From NCBI GenBank assembly GCA_020054205.1, contig JAGVLS010000025.1, forward strand, positions 1 to 64,000: DNA of 64,000 nt, written 5' to 3'. Both the position numbers and the translations under genes were made by a program. Below are positions 34,611 to 44,000 of the stretch, in pieces. Positions within the stretch are counted from its first letter, which is position 1. Each line of letters starts with the position of its first letter. The stretch comes from Candidatus Obscuribacterales bacterium (GTDB lineage Bacteria > Cyanobacteriota > Vampirovibrionia > Obscuribacterales > Obscuribacteraceae). The notes under the pieces are model-generated. The model ran no database searches. It was not told the origin of the DNA and was given only the letters and a program-made list of their open reading frames with translations.

Positions 34611-36329
34611 CTAGTTGCTTATTAAAGCTAGCCGATCTTTACCGATATTGTTATAGTTTTTAAAAATGTACCCAACTGTAAGTGTATGAGCTGTGTAGGG
34701 ACCTTCTTGTACTATTTTTACTTTGTCAGCAATATCTTTAGGTAATTCGGATAAGATTGTTTGAGGCACAATAATTAAAGCTGGTTTTGGTCGCTTGATA
34801 AAATGAATTAGGCTGTTTATATCGTTAATTTTAAATGGCTCTTTATCAGTTTGATATGTGATTTCATCAATCCAATTTTCAATTGTTTTATAAACACAAA
34901 TGTCAGTGTTATTAGAACTATATTTGATATTGCTACAAAAATTTAAAACTGATTGTTGCCTAAATATAATAGGCAAAAAGTTATGAGCAATCATGCTGCT
35001 TAATAACAATATTGATATGCCAGAGAATATAAAAGCTTGTGAATAGTTTTTTTGCTTATTTGCTTTGCTAATTAACAGAAATGTAGCAAATAATATTATT
35101 GGAATAAAAATCCATTGAAATAAATGATCAAACAAATTACTTGATGAAGCTAGAAAGACAAATCCAATGCTTGTCACTAAAAACAATATGCTTATGCAAG
35201 AGCTGATTATTTTAACGACAGAGCTTTCTTTGTTGCTAGCTAATTCTATTAAGTATTTACCGGCTAAAATGGCTGCTGCTGGGTAGCAAGGTAAAGCATA
35301 ATAATCTATTTTTCCCCGTGAAATACTAAAGAAGCCAATTACAGTAACAAGCCAAAGCCATAAATAAAGCTCTATTGGTACAACCTTTGCATTTGATTTA
35401 AAATTAGAGATGTATTTTTTTAAAGCAAATGGCAAACAAATAGACCAGGGTAAAAAGCCAAGCGTGAAAGCTGATAACATAAACCAAACAGGACGATGAG
35501 AATCATAAGTTGATCCAGCAAATCGTTGTAAATTTTCCCGAATGAAAAAATAAGATAAAGCACCTATGCCATTTTCTTGGAATGCAGCATAAAACCATGG
35601 GCTACATGCTAGGACTAAAATAATAGAAGAAACAGCAATATGTTTGATGCTAAGCTTTGTCCAATTTTTGCTTACAGTTAAATAAATAACAAAAAATAAG
35701 CCAGGCAAAACAATACCAATAGGTCCTTTAGTTAAAAAAGCTAATCCCATAGATAAAGAAGCTAAATAAAGGTAGCAATGACGATATTTGTTGGCATGGC
35801 AGCTAGCGTAAAGCAAGCTAAGTGTAATTGTGTCAAACAAAACTAATAACATATCGGACATGCATAATGTGGCAAAAGATATGTACATAAATGAGCTGGC
35901 TAGACATAATGCAGACAATACGCCACTTTTAAAATTCAATGAACGATAAGCAACCAATCCAGTTATTGTCACTGTACTAAGGGCAGCTAATACCGATGGT
36001 ATACGCGAGGCAAAATGGCTGATGCCAAAAAATTTGTAGCTAAGAGCTATAAGCCAATAAGTCAAAATTGGTTTATCAAAAAATGGAATGCTGTGATATA
36101 AAGGCGTAATTATATTATCGCTCTTAAGCATTTCCCTTGTACATTCTGCAAAAAATACTTCTGCCCGACTAAATTTTATGCAATTAATAGCTATCATTAT
36201 GTAAGCAATTGCTGCTAACAAAACTATGAAAGCTAAGTTGTATATAAACAAACTTAGTCTTTGCTGGCTATGTTCTCTATAAGCAGTATTTGTACTTGCT
36301 TTATTTTGTTTACTGGCAGTGGAAATCAA
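34611..36329 (-). CDS. ArnT-like membrane glycosyltransferase (GT39/GT83 type)
   Basis: The 572-residue protein has about ten or more hydrophobic helices and starts at a TTG. The first periplasmic loop has the family pattern RAEVFFAECTREML, then PLYHSIPFFDKPILTYWLIA, FGISHFASRIPSVL. Later come a CMSDMLLVLFDT segment and FLTKGPIGIVLPG. ArnT/PMT-type enzymes move a sugar from a polyprenyl-phosphate carrier to lipid A or protein. In many members the first loop starts with an Asp-Glu pair; here it reads AE, so only the glutamate is kept. The acceptor cannot be named. Confidence 0.8.
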   Translation of the reverse strand: MISTASKQNKASTNTAYREHSQQRLSLFIYNLAFIVLLAAIAYIMIAINCIKFSRAEVFFAECTREMLKSDNIITPLYHSIPFFDKPILTYWLIALSYKFFGISHFASRIPSVLAALSTVTITGLVAYRSLNFKSGVLSALCLASSFMYISFATLCMSDMLLVLFDTITLSLLYASCHANKYRHCYLYLASLSMGLAFLTKGPIGIVLPGLFFVIYLTVSKNWTKLSIKHIAVSSIILVLACSPWFYAAFQENGIGALSYFFIRENLQRFAGSTYDSHRPVWFMLSAFTLGFLPWSICLPFALKKYISNFKSNAKVVPIELYLWLWLVTVIGFFSISRGKIDYYALPCYPAAAILAGKYLIELASNKESSVVKIISSCISILFLVTSIGFVFLASSSNLFDHLFQWIFIPIILFATFLLISKANKQKNYSQAFIFSGISILLLSSMIAHNFLPIIFRQQSVLNFCSNIKYSSNNTDICVYKTIENWIDEITYQTDKEPFKINDINSLIHFIKRPKPALIIVPQTILSELPKDIADKVKIVQEGPYTAHTLTVGYIFKNYNNIGKDRLALISN

Positions 36330-36577
36330 TCAGTTCTTACCCTATTTATAAGCTTTTAATAATTGCTTAGGCATAAAGAGGAATTATGATGTTTATTCTC
36401 TAAAAATAACAGGTTATATGTCTAAGATTTGCTTAGTTCATTAAGAAGCTTAAAATTCATGGGAATTATACGTATGAAGGGGGAATTCCCCTAATTGACT
36501 TGAATATAGATAGAAACATATGATTGGCTCTTGTAAAGAAGTGCTTTTCTCTGTTTTACTAGTTGGGATGAATATTT

Positions 36578-37705
36578 ATGTCACATTCTGAAAGTCAATT
36601 AAATAATTTGTCTCACGGCAACTTTCTTCTTTCGCCGGCATTGGAATTTAAACCAATTTTGCAAGAAGATGTGGAAAGTGAATTTAAAAAAGCAGAAATG
36701 TCGGTAAGCACTGTTCAATCACGGTATACGAACGCTTTGAAAGGTGTTCATGATTATGCAGCTAAAGCTTGTGAATGGCTCAATAACATAAGTCCTAGCC
36801 CAGTGAAAGAAACACAATTAGCTAATGTATTATCATGCCTTGAACATTTACTAAGTAAAATTGATAAATGGAAACAACCGTCTAGTTGGTTTAGACTGGA
36901 TGAAAGAACTGCAATTATAAACGACAATAATATGAATACCGAACAGGTAGCAAATTTTGATGATTGGTATAGTAAGGTATGTACGCCGTTTGAAGATAAT
37001 AGCGAAGCAGATGCTCAAACAAAGCTCAATATTATTGAGTTGCATCTAAAACAAAGAGTAGCAGTAGAAAGTGTAAAAAATTATTTGCGCCATCGCTCAG
37101 AAGTATTGGCAGTAATAAGCCCGATTGTGCAAAAAGGTTTTGATTTATTATCCTCTGGCGAGCTTCCCGATGGCAAACTTATTCCTTCTGGTTCAGACAT
37201 GATTGTTTTTGTAAAAAAAATAATAAAAGCTAACGACAAGGAAGAAATGGTAATAGTGCCATTTGCTCGAGATGGACAATACTTACAGCGTTTTGACATG
37301 GATAAAGTACAAAGTGGTATGAAAAAAGATGCTTTAATCATGCAATTTGGACCAGAGAAATTAAGTGTGCAAGATTTATATGCTTTTCGTTCGGATTATG
37401 ATCCGGGTCGTCTGATTTTAGCTAAACGTGAAAAAATGGAACAAGTTGGTTTTGCTATATTAAGACCAGGTGGACATTACGGCAAAAATATTCTTTATAT
37501 GGACGGTGAAATACCAGATGGTTTTAAAGCTGACAATGAAACAGGCTCTGGTACAAATACTGGTATTATCTATAACCTTTTAAGACGTGTGCATAAGATT
37601 CCACAATCATCAAAATTTAGGACCAATAAAGAAATTGATGCAACTTGTTTGAATGTAAATAACGAACAAGCTAATCTAAATTTGCCGCAAGCAAAACTAG
37701 GTTAG
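36578..37705 (+). CDS. hypothetical protein
   Basis: A 375-residue soluble protein with no signal peptide and no family I recognise. The first half is helical with acidic clusters (EDVESEFKKAEMSVSTVQSR). The second half contains a mixed region with IVFVKKIIKANDKEEMVIVP, GPEKLSVQDLYAFRSDYDPG and a glycine-rich ILRPGGHYGKNILYMDGEIP. An upstream gap of 248 bases contains no gene. Its 3' end overlaps the convergent aroF gene by nine bases. Confidence 0.6.
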   Translation: MSHSESQLNNLSHGNFLLSPALEFKPILQEDVESEFKKAEMSVSTVQSRYTNALKGVHDYAAKACEWLNNISPSPVKETQLANVLSCLEHLLSKIDKWKQPSSWFRLDERTAIINDNNMNTEQVANFDDWYSKVCTPFEDNSEADAQTKLNIIELHLKQRVAVESVKNYLRHRSEVLAVISPIVQKGFDLLSSGELPDGKLIPSGSDMIVFVKKIIKANDKEEMVIVPFARDGQYLQRFDMDKVQSGMKKDALIMQFGPEKLSVQDLYAFRSDYDPGRLILAKREKMEQVGFAILRPGGHYGKNILYMDGEIPDGFKADNETGSGTNTGIIYNLLRRVHKIPQSSKFRTNKEIDATCLNVNNEQANLNLPQAKLG

Positions 37706-38731
37706 AGCTATTAGCTCGCTATGATCAAGTTTGTTTATTGTTTGATACAACATTTCTGTGTCGGCAATAATTTCACTTAATTGATTTGGTGTAATTGCTT
37801 GTTCCTTATCACTCATTGATTTGTCAGGTTGAGGATGTACTTCAATCATTAAGCCGTGAGCTCCACAAGCAATGGCAGCACGTGCCATTGGTCTAATTAA
37901 TTCTTCTTTCCCGGTTGCATGACTAGGATCAACTATTATTGGCAAAGAAGTTTGTCTTTTGGCTGCTGCAACAATACTTAAATCTAGGGTGTTGCGTGTA
38001 TAAGTTTCAAATGTTCTAATTCCTCTTTCACAAAGAATCACATTTTCATTGCCAGCCGACATTATATATTCTGCTGCTAAAAGCCATTCGTTAAGAGTCG
38101 CTGAAAATGCACGCTTTAGTAAGACTGTTTTATCACTACGTCCTACTTCTTTGAGTAATTCATAGTTATACATATTACGTGTGCCAATTTGTAATATGTC
38201 CACATATGGCAATGCTAAGTCTACTTGCTCGGCTGACATTACTTCACTAATAATAGGCAATCCTGTTATTTGTTTGGCTTCACCTAATGTTTTCAGAGCA
38301 TCTAATCCATGACCTTGGAAATCATAAGGACTAGTACGAGGCTTAAATGCTCCCCCTCGCAAAATATGAGCTCCTCTTGCTTTAATATCGAGAGCTAGTT
38401 CAATAAGCTCATTAGGTTCATCTACAGCACAAGGACCAGCAATTATTATTGGGGGGTTATTGTTGCCAAATGAAAGACCGTTGGCTAATTTGATGGCTTT
38501 ATTTTTTGAACTTTTAACTAAAGGATTTGGCAATTGAAGACGAATAAGTTTTTCAATATAAGGAATTTGGCTTATTAAATGTGTAGGTAAAGTACTTACA
38601 TCGTCTAAAATAGCAATGGTTGTATTAGGCTTTGTTTTGACTAATTGTGCTGTTAGACCTAAGCTTTCAAGCTTATGGAAAACTTCCTCTATTTCTTGGT
38701 TTGATAAGTTAGTCTTAAGAACAATAATCAC
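37697..38731 (-). CDS. aroF: 3-deoxy-7-phosphoheptulonate synthase (DAHP synthase, type I-beta)
   Basis: This enzyme condenses phosphoenolpyruvate and erythrose 4-phosphate, the first step of the shikimate pathway. The 344-residue protein has an N-terminal ferredoxin-like domain (about residues 1-70). The barrel domain has IIAGPCAVDEPNEL, GAFKPRTSPYDFQGHG, GTRNMYNYELLKEVG, ILCERGIRTFETYTRNTLD and PIIVDPSHATGK. This N-terminal domain is typical of the Thermotoga-type I-beta forms and can mediate feedback inhibition by aromatic amino acids. The symbol aroF is used in the family sense. Confidence 0.93.
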   Translation of the reverse strand: MIIVLKTNLSNQEIEEVFHKLESLGLTAQLVKTKPNTTIAILDDVSTLPTHLISQIPYIEKLIRLQLPNPLVKSSKNKAIKLANGLSFGNNNPPIIIAGPCAVDEPNELIELALDIKARGAHILRGGAFKPRTSPYDFQGHGLDALKTLGEAKQITGLPIISEVMSAEQVDLALPYVDILQIGTRNMYNYELLKEVGRSDKTVLLKRAFSATLNEWLLAAEYIMSAGNENVILCERGIRTFETYTRNTLDLSIVAAAKRQTSLPIIVDPSHATGKEELIRPMARAAIACGAHGLMIEVHPQPDKSMSDKEQAITPNQLSEIIADTEMLYQTINKLDHSELIALT

Positions 38732-38805
38732 AAAAATCCCTACTTGTAGAATAATTCAAGAATATTTGTCCATGTTAGGACAAATTGGGTTCAATTTGAT
38801 AACTT

Positions 38806-39768
38806 ATGGACAAACTTGAACTTGAAAAGCTTTTAGGTAAATCTCTTTTAACATTCCAAATAATGGCAACTTCACAAATTCTAGAACCAAATAATAAAGT
38901 TAGTCTTTCTTTTCTTACCTCTTTCAATTGGTGGCAAAAAGCTTTTCAGGATTCATTTAATAGCTCTTTTGCTTTTTGGGGTCCTGCCCTTTTGTTTTCG
39001 ATAGCAAGTATTCTTGTTTTACTTGGCACAATTCAAATGGAACAAAATGTAAGCAATATTGATTTAGCGCTTTCTGATGTGGTGAACTCACTTTTTGTTG
39101 CTATTTTTATTGCTTGTTTAGGCATTATACTTAGCTTTTGGGCATTATCAGTTTGGCTGATTAGACTAACTGCTTATGCTCGTTATTTGCTGAAAAATGA
39201 TGCTGACTATAGCCTAGCTAAATCTATCGAATTTTTTTCTAGTAAAAAAGCTTATCTTACAAAATTATGGTTAATTGCTACAGTGTATATTCTGGTGCCA
39301 GCATTGCCGATGATTTTTCTTGCGGTAATCTGGGCATTTAGTCAGCCTCAAATAATAAGACTTACTGGCATAGATATTTTACAAACTCCAAATTGGTTTT
39401 TAATTACTTTGGAAACTCTAATTGTTGCTTTGAGTGTTATTTGTACTGCTTATGCTCTTTTAACTATAGCTATTTCATCCATATCTTCTGAGCCTGAGGG
39501 AGAAACAGCAACGTTATCTATGAAGGCTTGTATAAAACATTGGCGTCCTATTCTAATATTGGCCACAATAGTTAGTGTAATAAATTTAGTTATTGCCTCA
39601 CCGCAAATATTTTTATTGTTTTCTAAATATAGTAATTTAATTGCTAACAATGATATGGCAAATTTGATTGCTACTTTCTGGTTGGGAATAACAAGTATGT
39701 TTTTGTGGCCAGTCTCATTGGCACCTTTTTGTCAATTTGTAAAACTATGCGCGCAGGAAGGAAACTAG
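38806..39768 (+). CDS. polytopic membrane protein of unknown function
   Basis: The 320-residue protein has about six hydrophobic segments: FWGPALLFSIASILVLLGT, SLFVAIFIACLGIILSFWAL, LWLIATVYILVPALPMIFLA, LETLIVALSVICTAYALL, LILATIVSVINLVIASPQIF and TFWLGITSMFLWPVSLAP. A cytosolic stretch between helices two and three has YARYLLKNDADYSLAKSI. No family recognised; an interior helix with a buried Pro suggests a permease-like fold. The stop is two bases before the TTG start of the CobT-like gene. Confidence 0.6.
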   Translation: MDKLELEKLLGKSLLTFQIMATSQILEPNNKVSLSFLTSFNWWQKAFQDSFNSSFAFWGPALLFSIASILVLLGTIQMEQNVSNIDLALSDVVNSLFVAIFIACLGIILSFWALSVWLIRLTAYARYLLKNDADYSLAKSIEFFSSKKAYLTKLWLIATVYILVPALPMIFLAVIWAFSQPQIIRLTGIDILQTPNWFLITLETLIVALSVICTAYALLTIAISSISSEPEGETATLSMKACIKHWRPILILATIVSVINLVIASPQIFLLFSKYSNLIANNDMANLIATFWLGITSMFLWPVSLAPFCQFVKLCAQEGN

Positions 39769-39770
39769 TT

Positions 39771-40889
39771 TTGTTAGTTGCCCATGAATTAATTAAAACT
39801 GTCAATGATAGAGAAGGTAAATTATCTAATTGTTTGAAACAAATTAGCTCAATAATTCATGGACGGGGAAATTTTATACTTTGTTTAGCTAATACCAAAA
39901 CAAGTGATATTGAGGGCATATCAGCAGCCGGTGCCAATGCTCAGATGCGACGTTTAACTGCTACTCTTGATGCTGAAGCACTTTTATTGGGTTCAACATT
40001 AACCAGTAATTCTTTACCAGTTTCACCTTTAGGCATAGTATCGCCAGTTGTTATCACACGGGCTGCTTTGTCCAAGTTAAATATAGAGACTACTGTCATT
40101 GATTGTGGTACTTTTTATCCACCACAAATCCCTCATATTAGTTTAAATAATATAGTCTCTGAATGTGTTTCTTCGGGCAATGCTTTGCCTTACGATTTGG
40201 TAGAAAGTTTATTTCAATCTGGATTGGCCATAGGTAAAGAAATGGCAAAAACTCATGATTATTTAGTTTTAGCAGAATGTGTACCTGGCGGAACAACAAC
40301 TGCTCAAGCTGTTTTGCAAGCGCTTGCATATGATGTACAAAATTTATTTTCGTCCAGTTTGCCAAATGGCAATCATAAATTAAAGGCAGAAATTATTGAG
40401 CAAGGTTTGAAAAAAGCTAAGCGTGCTAATACAAATATTTCTGTCAATCCAACTTTGGCAACAGCAGCTCTTGGCGATGCTATGCAAGCAACGATGGCTG
40501 GCATAGTATTGGGAGTAGAAGGTAAAATCCCAATTGCCCTTGGTGGTGGCTCACAAATGTTAGCTGTTTGGGCACTAACAAAGGCAATGGCTGCATTTTA
40601 TGATTTGTATTTTTATGATTATTGTCTTTGTATTTTAACTACTAAATGGGTAGCATTTGATCCATCTGCTAATTGTCTTTATTTGAGTAAATTGCTTGAT
40701 GCATCGATGGCAGCTACTTGTCCAAATTTTTTGCTTTCACAGTATGAAGGGCTGAAATCTTATGAGGCAGGTAATGTTAAAGAAGGAGTTGGTGCTGGCG
40801 CATCGTTAGCGCTTGCTTACATGTCCGGCATCAGTGAATCTGAAATGATGATGTCTGTTGATAAATCATATGAAGCATTAGTTAAATGA
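39771..40889 (+). CDS. CobT-like nicotinate-nucleotide:dimethylbenzimidazole phosphoribosyltransferase (TIGR00303 type)
   Basis: I place the start at a TTG (39771) because GGAAGGAAA lies about seven bases upstream; this gives 372 residues and avoids overlap with the previous gene. The sequence matches the TIGR00303/UPF0284 group of cyanobacteria and archaea: NTKTSDIEGISAAGANAQMR, PLGIVSPVVITRAAL, EMAKTHDYLVLAECVPGGTT, AGIVLGVEGKIPIALGGGS. These are distant relatives of CobT, which activates the lower ligand base for cobalamin. That would link to the B12 riboswitch at metE. Phosphoribosyltransferase activity is a family inference. Confidence 0.8.
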   Translation: MLVAHELIKTVNDREGKLSNCLKQISSIIHGRGNFILCLANTKTSDIEGISAAGANAQMRRLTATLDAEALLLGSTLTSNSLPVSPLGIVSPVVITRAALSKLNIETTVIDCGTFYPPQIPHISLNNIVSECVSSGNALPYDLVESLFQSGLAIGKEMAKTHDYLVLAECVPGGTTTAQAVLQALAYDVQNLFSSSLPNGNHKLKAEIIEQGLKKAKRANTNISVNPTLATAALGDAMQATMAGIVLGVEGKIPIALGGGSQMLAVWALTKAMAAFYDLYFYDYCLCILTTKWVAFDPSANCLYLSKLLDASMAATCPNFLLSQYEGLKSYEAGNVKEGVGAGASLALAYMSGISESEMMMSVDKSYEALVK

Positions 40890-41040
40890 ACAGTCCCTCT
40901 TCTGGGGGATAAAATATATATAGATAATTATATATACTCTAGAACATAAATGTTGTTTCTAACTTGTTACAAAGCTATTGTTTTGTGGAAATAAGTAATA
41001 GTTGCCACATACGTTTGCTCTATGGAGATACTCAGCATAA

Positions 41041-44000
41041 ATGTCTGTTAGCCGCACAGTATTGGCAATAATAATGGCAATTTTGCTTTTGCTACCTCAA
41101 GCTGTCCAGGGGCAAGAAGCTGTATCACTTGATTTAAGTTCAACAGATAAAACCGTATCAGCTTCTAGCATTAATGGTTTTCAGGGGGCAAATATTGATG
41201 TTGGTGGTGTATCACAAGCAATAACACCAGATCATTTACTAACACCGGCTGAATATGTTGCTTTAAGTCAAGTATTAGCAACAGGCAGCCAATCTTTGCT
41301 TTTAAGTGCACAGGGAAATGCTGTTGGTGGCTCTTTTAATATTGGTCATTCGGACATATCACATTTGATAATACCGCAAGGAGTAGATGCAATTTATGAT
41401 GCTGCCATATTATCTAATTTAGGCATAAGCGGTAATTTAAACAATGCAGGAAATTTGTATGCTATATCAAGCAATCCTGAAATAACAATAGCAAATATTG
41501 CTGCAAATAATATATATAACCAAATTGGTGGTTTGCTTACAACAGTTTTGCCAACAAATGGCATATCTGGCTATAGCAATTTAGTTAATAGTTTAAGTTT
41601 AAATTTAATGGCTTTAAACAATATAATTAATGCTGGCACAATTAGTAGTGCTGGCAATTTAACAGCCTCAGCTGGTGGAACAATAACTAATGCATTGCCT
41701 GTCGGCATAAATGGAGCGGGTCCAATTATGCAAGCAATGAATAATCTTAATTTGATTACTAATAACGTAGTAAACAGTGGGCTCATTAACGCTAATCTAG
41801 GAAATATAAATATCGCATCGCAAATAGTGCAAGATATGCGTATTAATAACACAGGTGGAACAATACAAGCTTTAAATGGACTGATTAATGTTAGAGATGA
41901 TAGTTTTTTAGCTAAATCACATTTAGGAATTTGGGGTGGCGATTTATTATCGAAAGAATTAAATTTATTTTCTGGTGATGGCAATGTTTATGTTGATGTT
42001 GGACAAATAACAGGACCAGTAAATATTTCTGCAGGCGCTGCCTGGATATTTTCTAGTACAGATACTTTGCGATTAGGCAATATCAATTTAACTGGTGACC
42101 CAACATTTTATAATGCTGGCGGTGATGTTGTAATAGATAGAGATCTTATTTTCCCTGGACAACATTTAGCAATTGTGGCTGCCCTTGATATTAAAACAGC
42201 AGTGCAGGGCGATGGTAGCCCAGCCACTATTAATATCAGCACAAGTTCTAGTACGGGAAATGCTGGTGACATTATAATGATTGCTGGTGCATTATTATTG
42301 CCCAACAAAACACATTCAATTGGGCCAGGTGATCCTATTGATCCAGATATCAATTTATCGATATTTGGGGCTTCTGTACTTGGTGGTGGAAAAATTGATT
42401 TAACAGCTGGACCAGATTTAAATGCTCCAAGAGTAGCTGTAGGTAGTATAAGTGCACAAGGTAATTGCGCGGGCTGCAATGGTGGCAATGTTACTTTCAT
42501 TGCTTATAAAACAGATGCTGGTTTAGTTGGAGTAGCTGTGCCAGACTTAATACCAATAGAGTCAGGAAAAATAAATTTAGCTAGTAATGCAAGTATAAGT
42601 TCTGGTGGTGGTGGAAATGGTACTAATGGTAATGTCAATTTTCTAGCTGCAGGAATTGCTGATGGCAGTGATCTTATTGCTAATGTTATTAATGTTGGCA
42701 ATATAAATACCACTGGCGGCACTGGTACTGGCGGAGATATTTTAGCAATAAATGCTACACCGGAAGATGGATATTCTATTGTAAATAGTACATTTGGACC
42801 AGGTACTTATTTTTTAGAAAATGGCATAGGTGGTAAGGTTGATACTACCAAACTTACTGGTGCAGCAGTTGCTGGTCTAGCACATTTTTCATTTGGTTCA
42901 TTATCTGCTCCTGGACGAAGTATTGTTTTAAATAACAAATTTGGTACTATTGCCACTGGTGCAATAACCAATAATGGTGTTAATTCAAGTGGTGGCAGTG
43001 TTTCCATAACTTATTCAAGCGATCAAGCATTTGTCCTTGGTGCTAGCTCAAATAATGGAGTAAATGGCAATATTACTGCAAATGCTGGCACATCTGGTAA
43101 TGGTGGTAGCATTGTTATTTCTAATTTAGACACAGGGGGCAATATTAATATAACTAGTGCTGCCAATCTTTCCGTTAATGCTTCTGTGAATGGTGGAAAT
43201 GGTGGTTCTATTATGCTTCTAGCTGGTCAGGCTGATTCAGTTAATCCAGATTCTGTACTTCCTGCTAGTACTGGTGGAATAAATTTACCATCTCAAAGTG
43301 GTAGCTCAGCTATTATATCTGCTAATGCAGGTGGCACAGGTAATTATAATGGTGGATCAATATATTTAAGAGGTAAATTTGTCAATGCTGCAAGTGGAGG
43401 CAAATTGCAATTATCTGCCAATGGCTCTAGTTCTGGCAATGGTGGCACTATTCAAATTCATTCTTATGCACCTGTAAATATTGGTACTGATAATGGAGAA
43501 ATAAGTCTTTCAGCTACTGGTGGTGCTCCTGGTGGAATTGCTTCAGGCGGGATAATTAGAATTAGTGGTACAGCTTTAAATATAGAATCTCAAGCTATTG
43601 ATGTTCGTGCTTTAGGAGATTGGGGATCGGGTGGCAAAGTAGAGCTAATATCTAACCATAGTAACGCTTTTCTTATTGGTGGCACTAATGGTTGTACTAA
43701 TTGTTTAGTTGGTACTTTAAATGCAACTGGAGCTGTCCTGGGTGGTGATGGTGGACAAATTTTAATTACTAATAAAGGTGTTAGTGGTATTGGCGGTATT
43801 ACTCTTACTGATTGGAATTTATTGAATGTGTTGCCTGGTGATAATTCCGGTGGTGGCAAAGGAGGAAAGCTTTGGCTAGATGCTGTTTCTACTTTAACAA
43901 TTCCAACTGGATCATTTTCTGTGAGTGCTAGTGGTGCTCCTGGTTTTTCTTCCAATATGGATGGTGGAATTATTTATTTATCTGGAAATCAATTAGTAGT

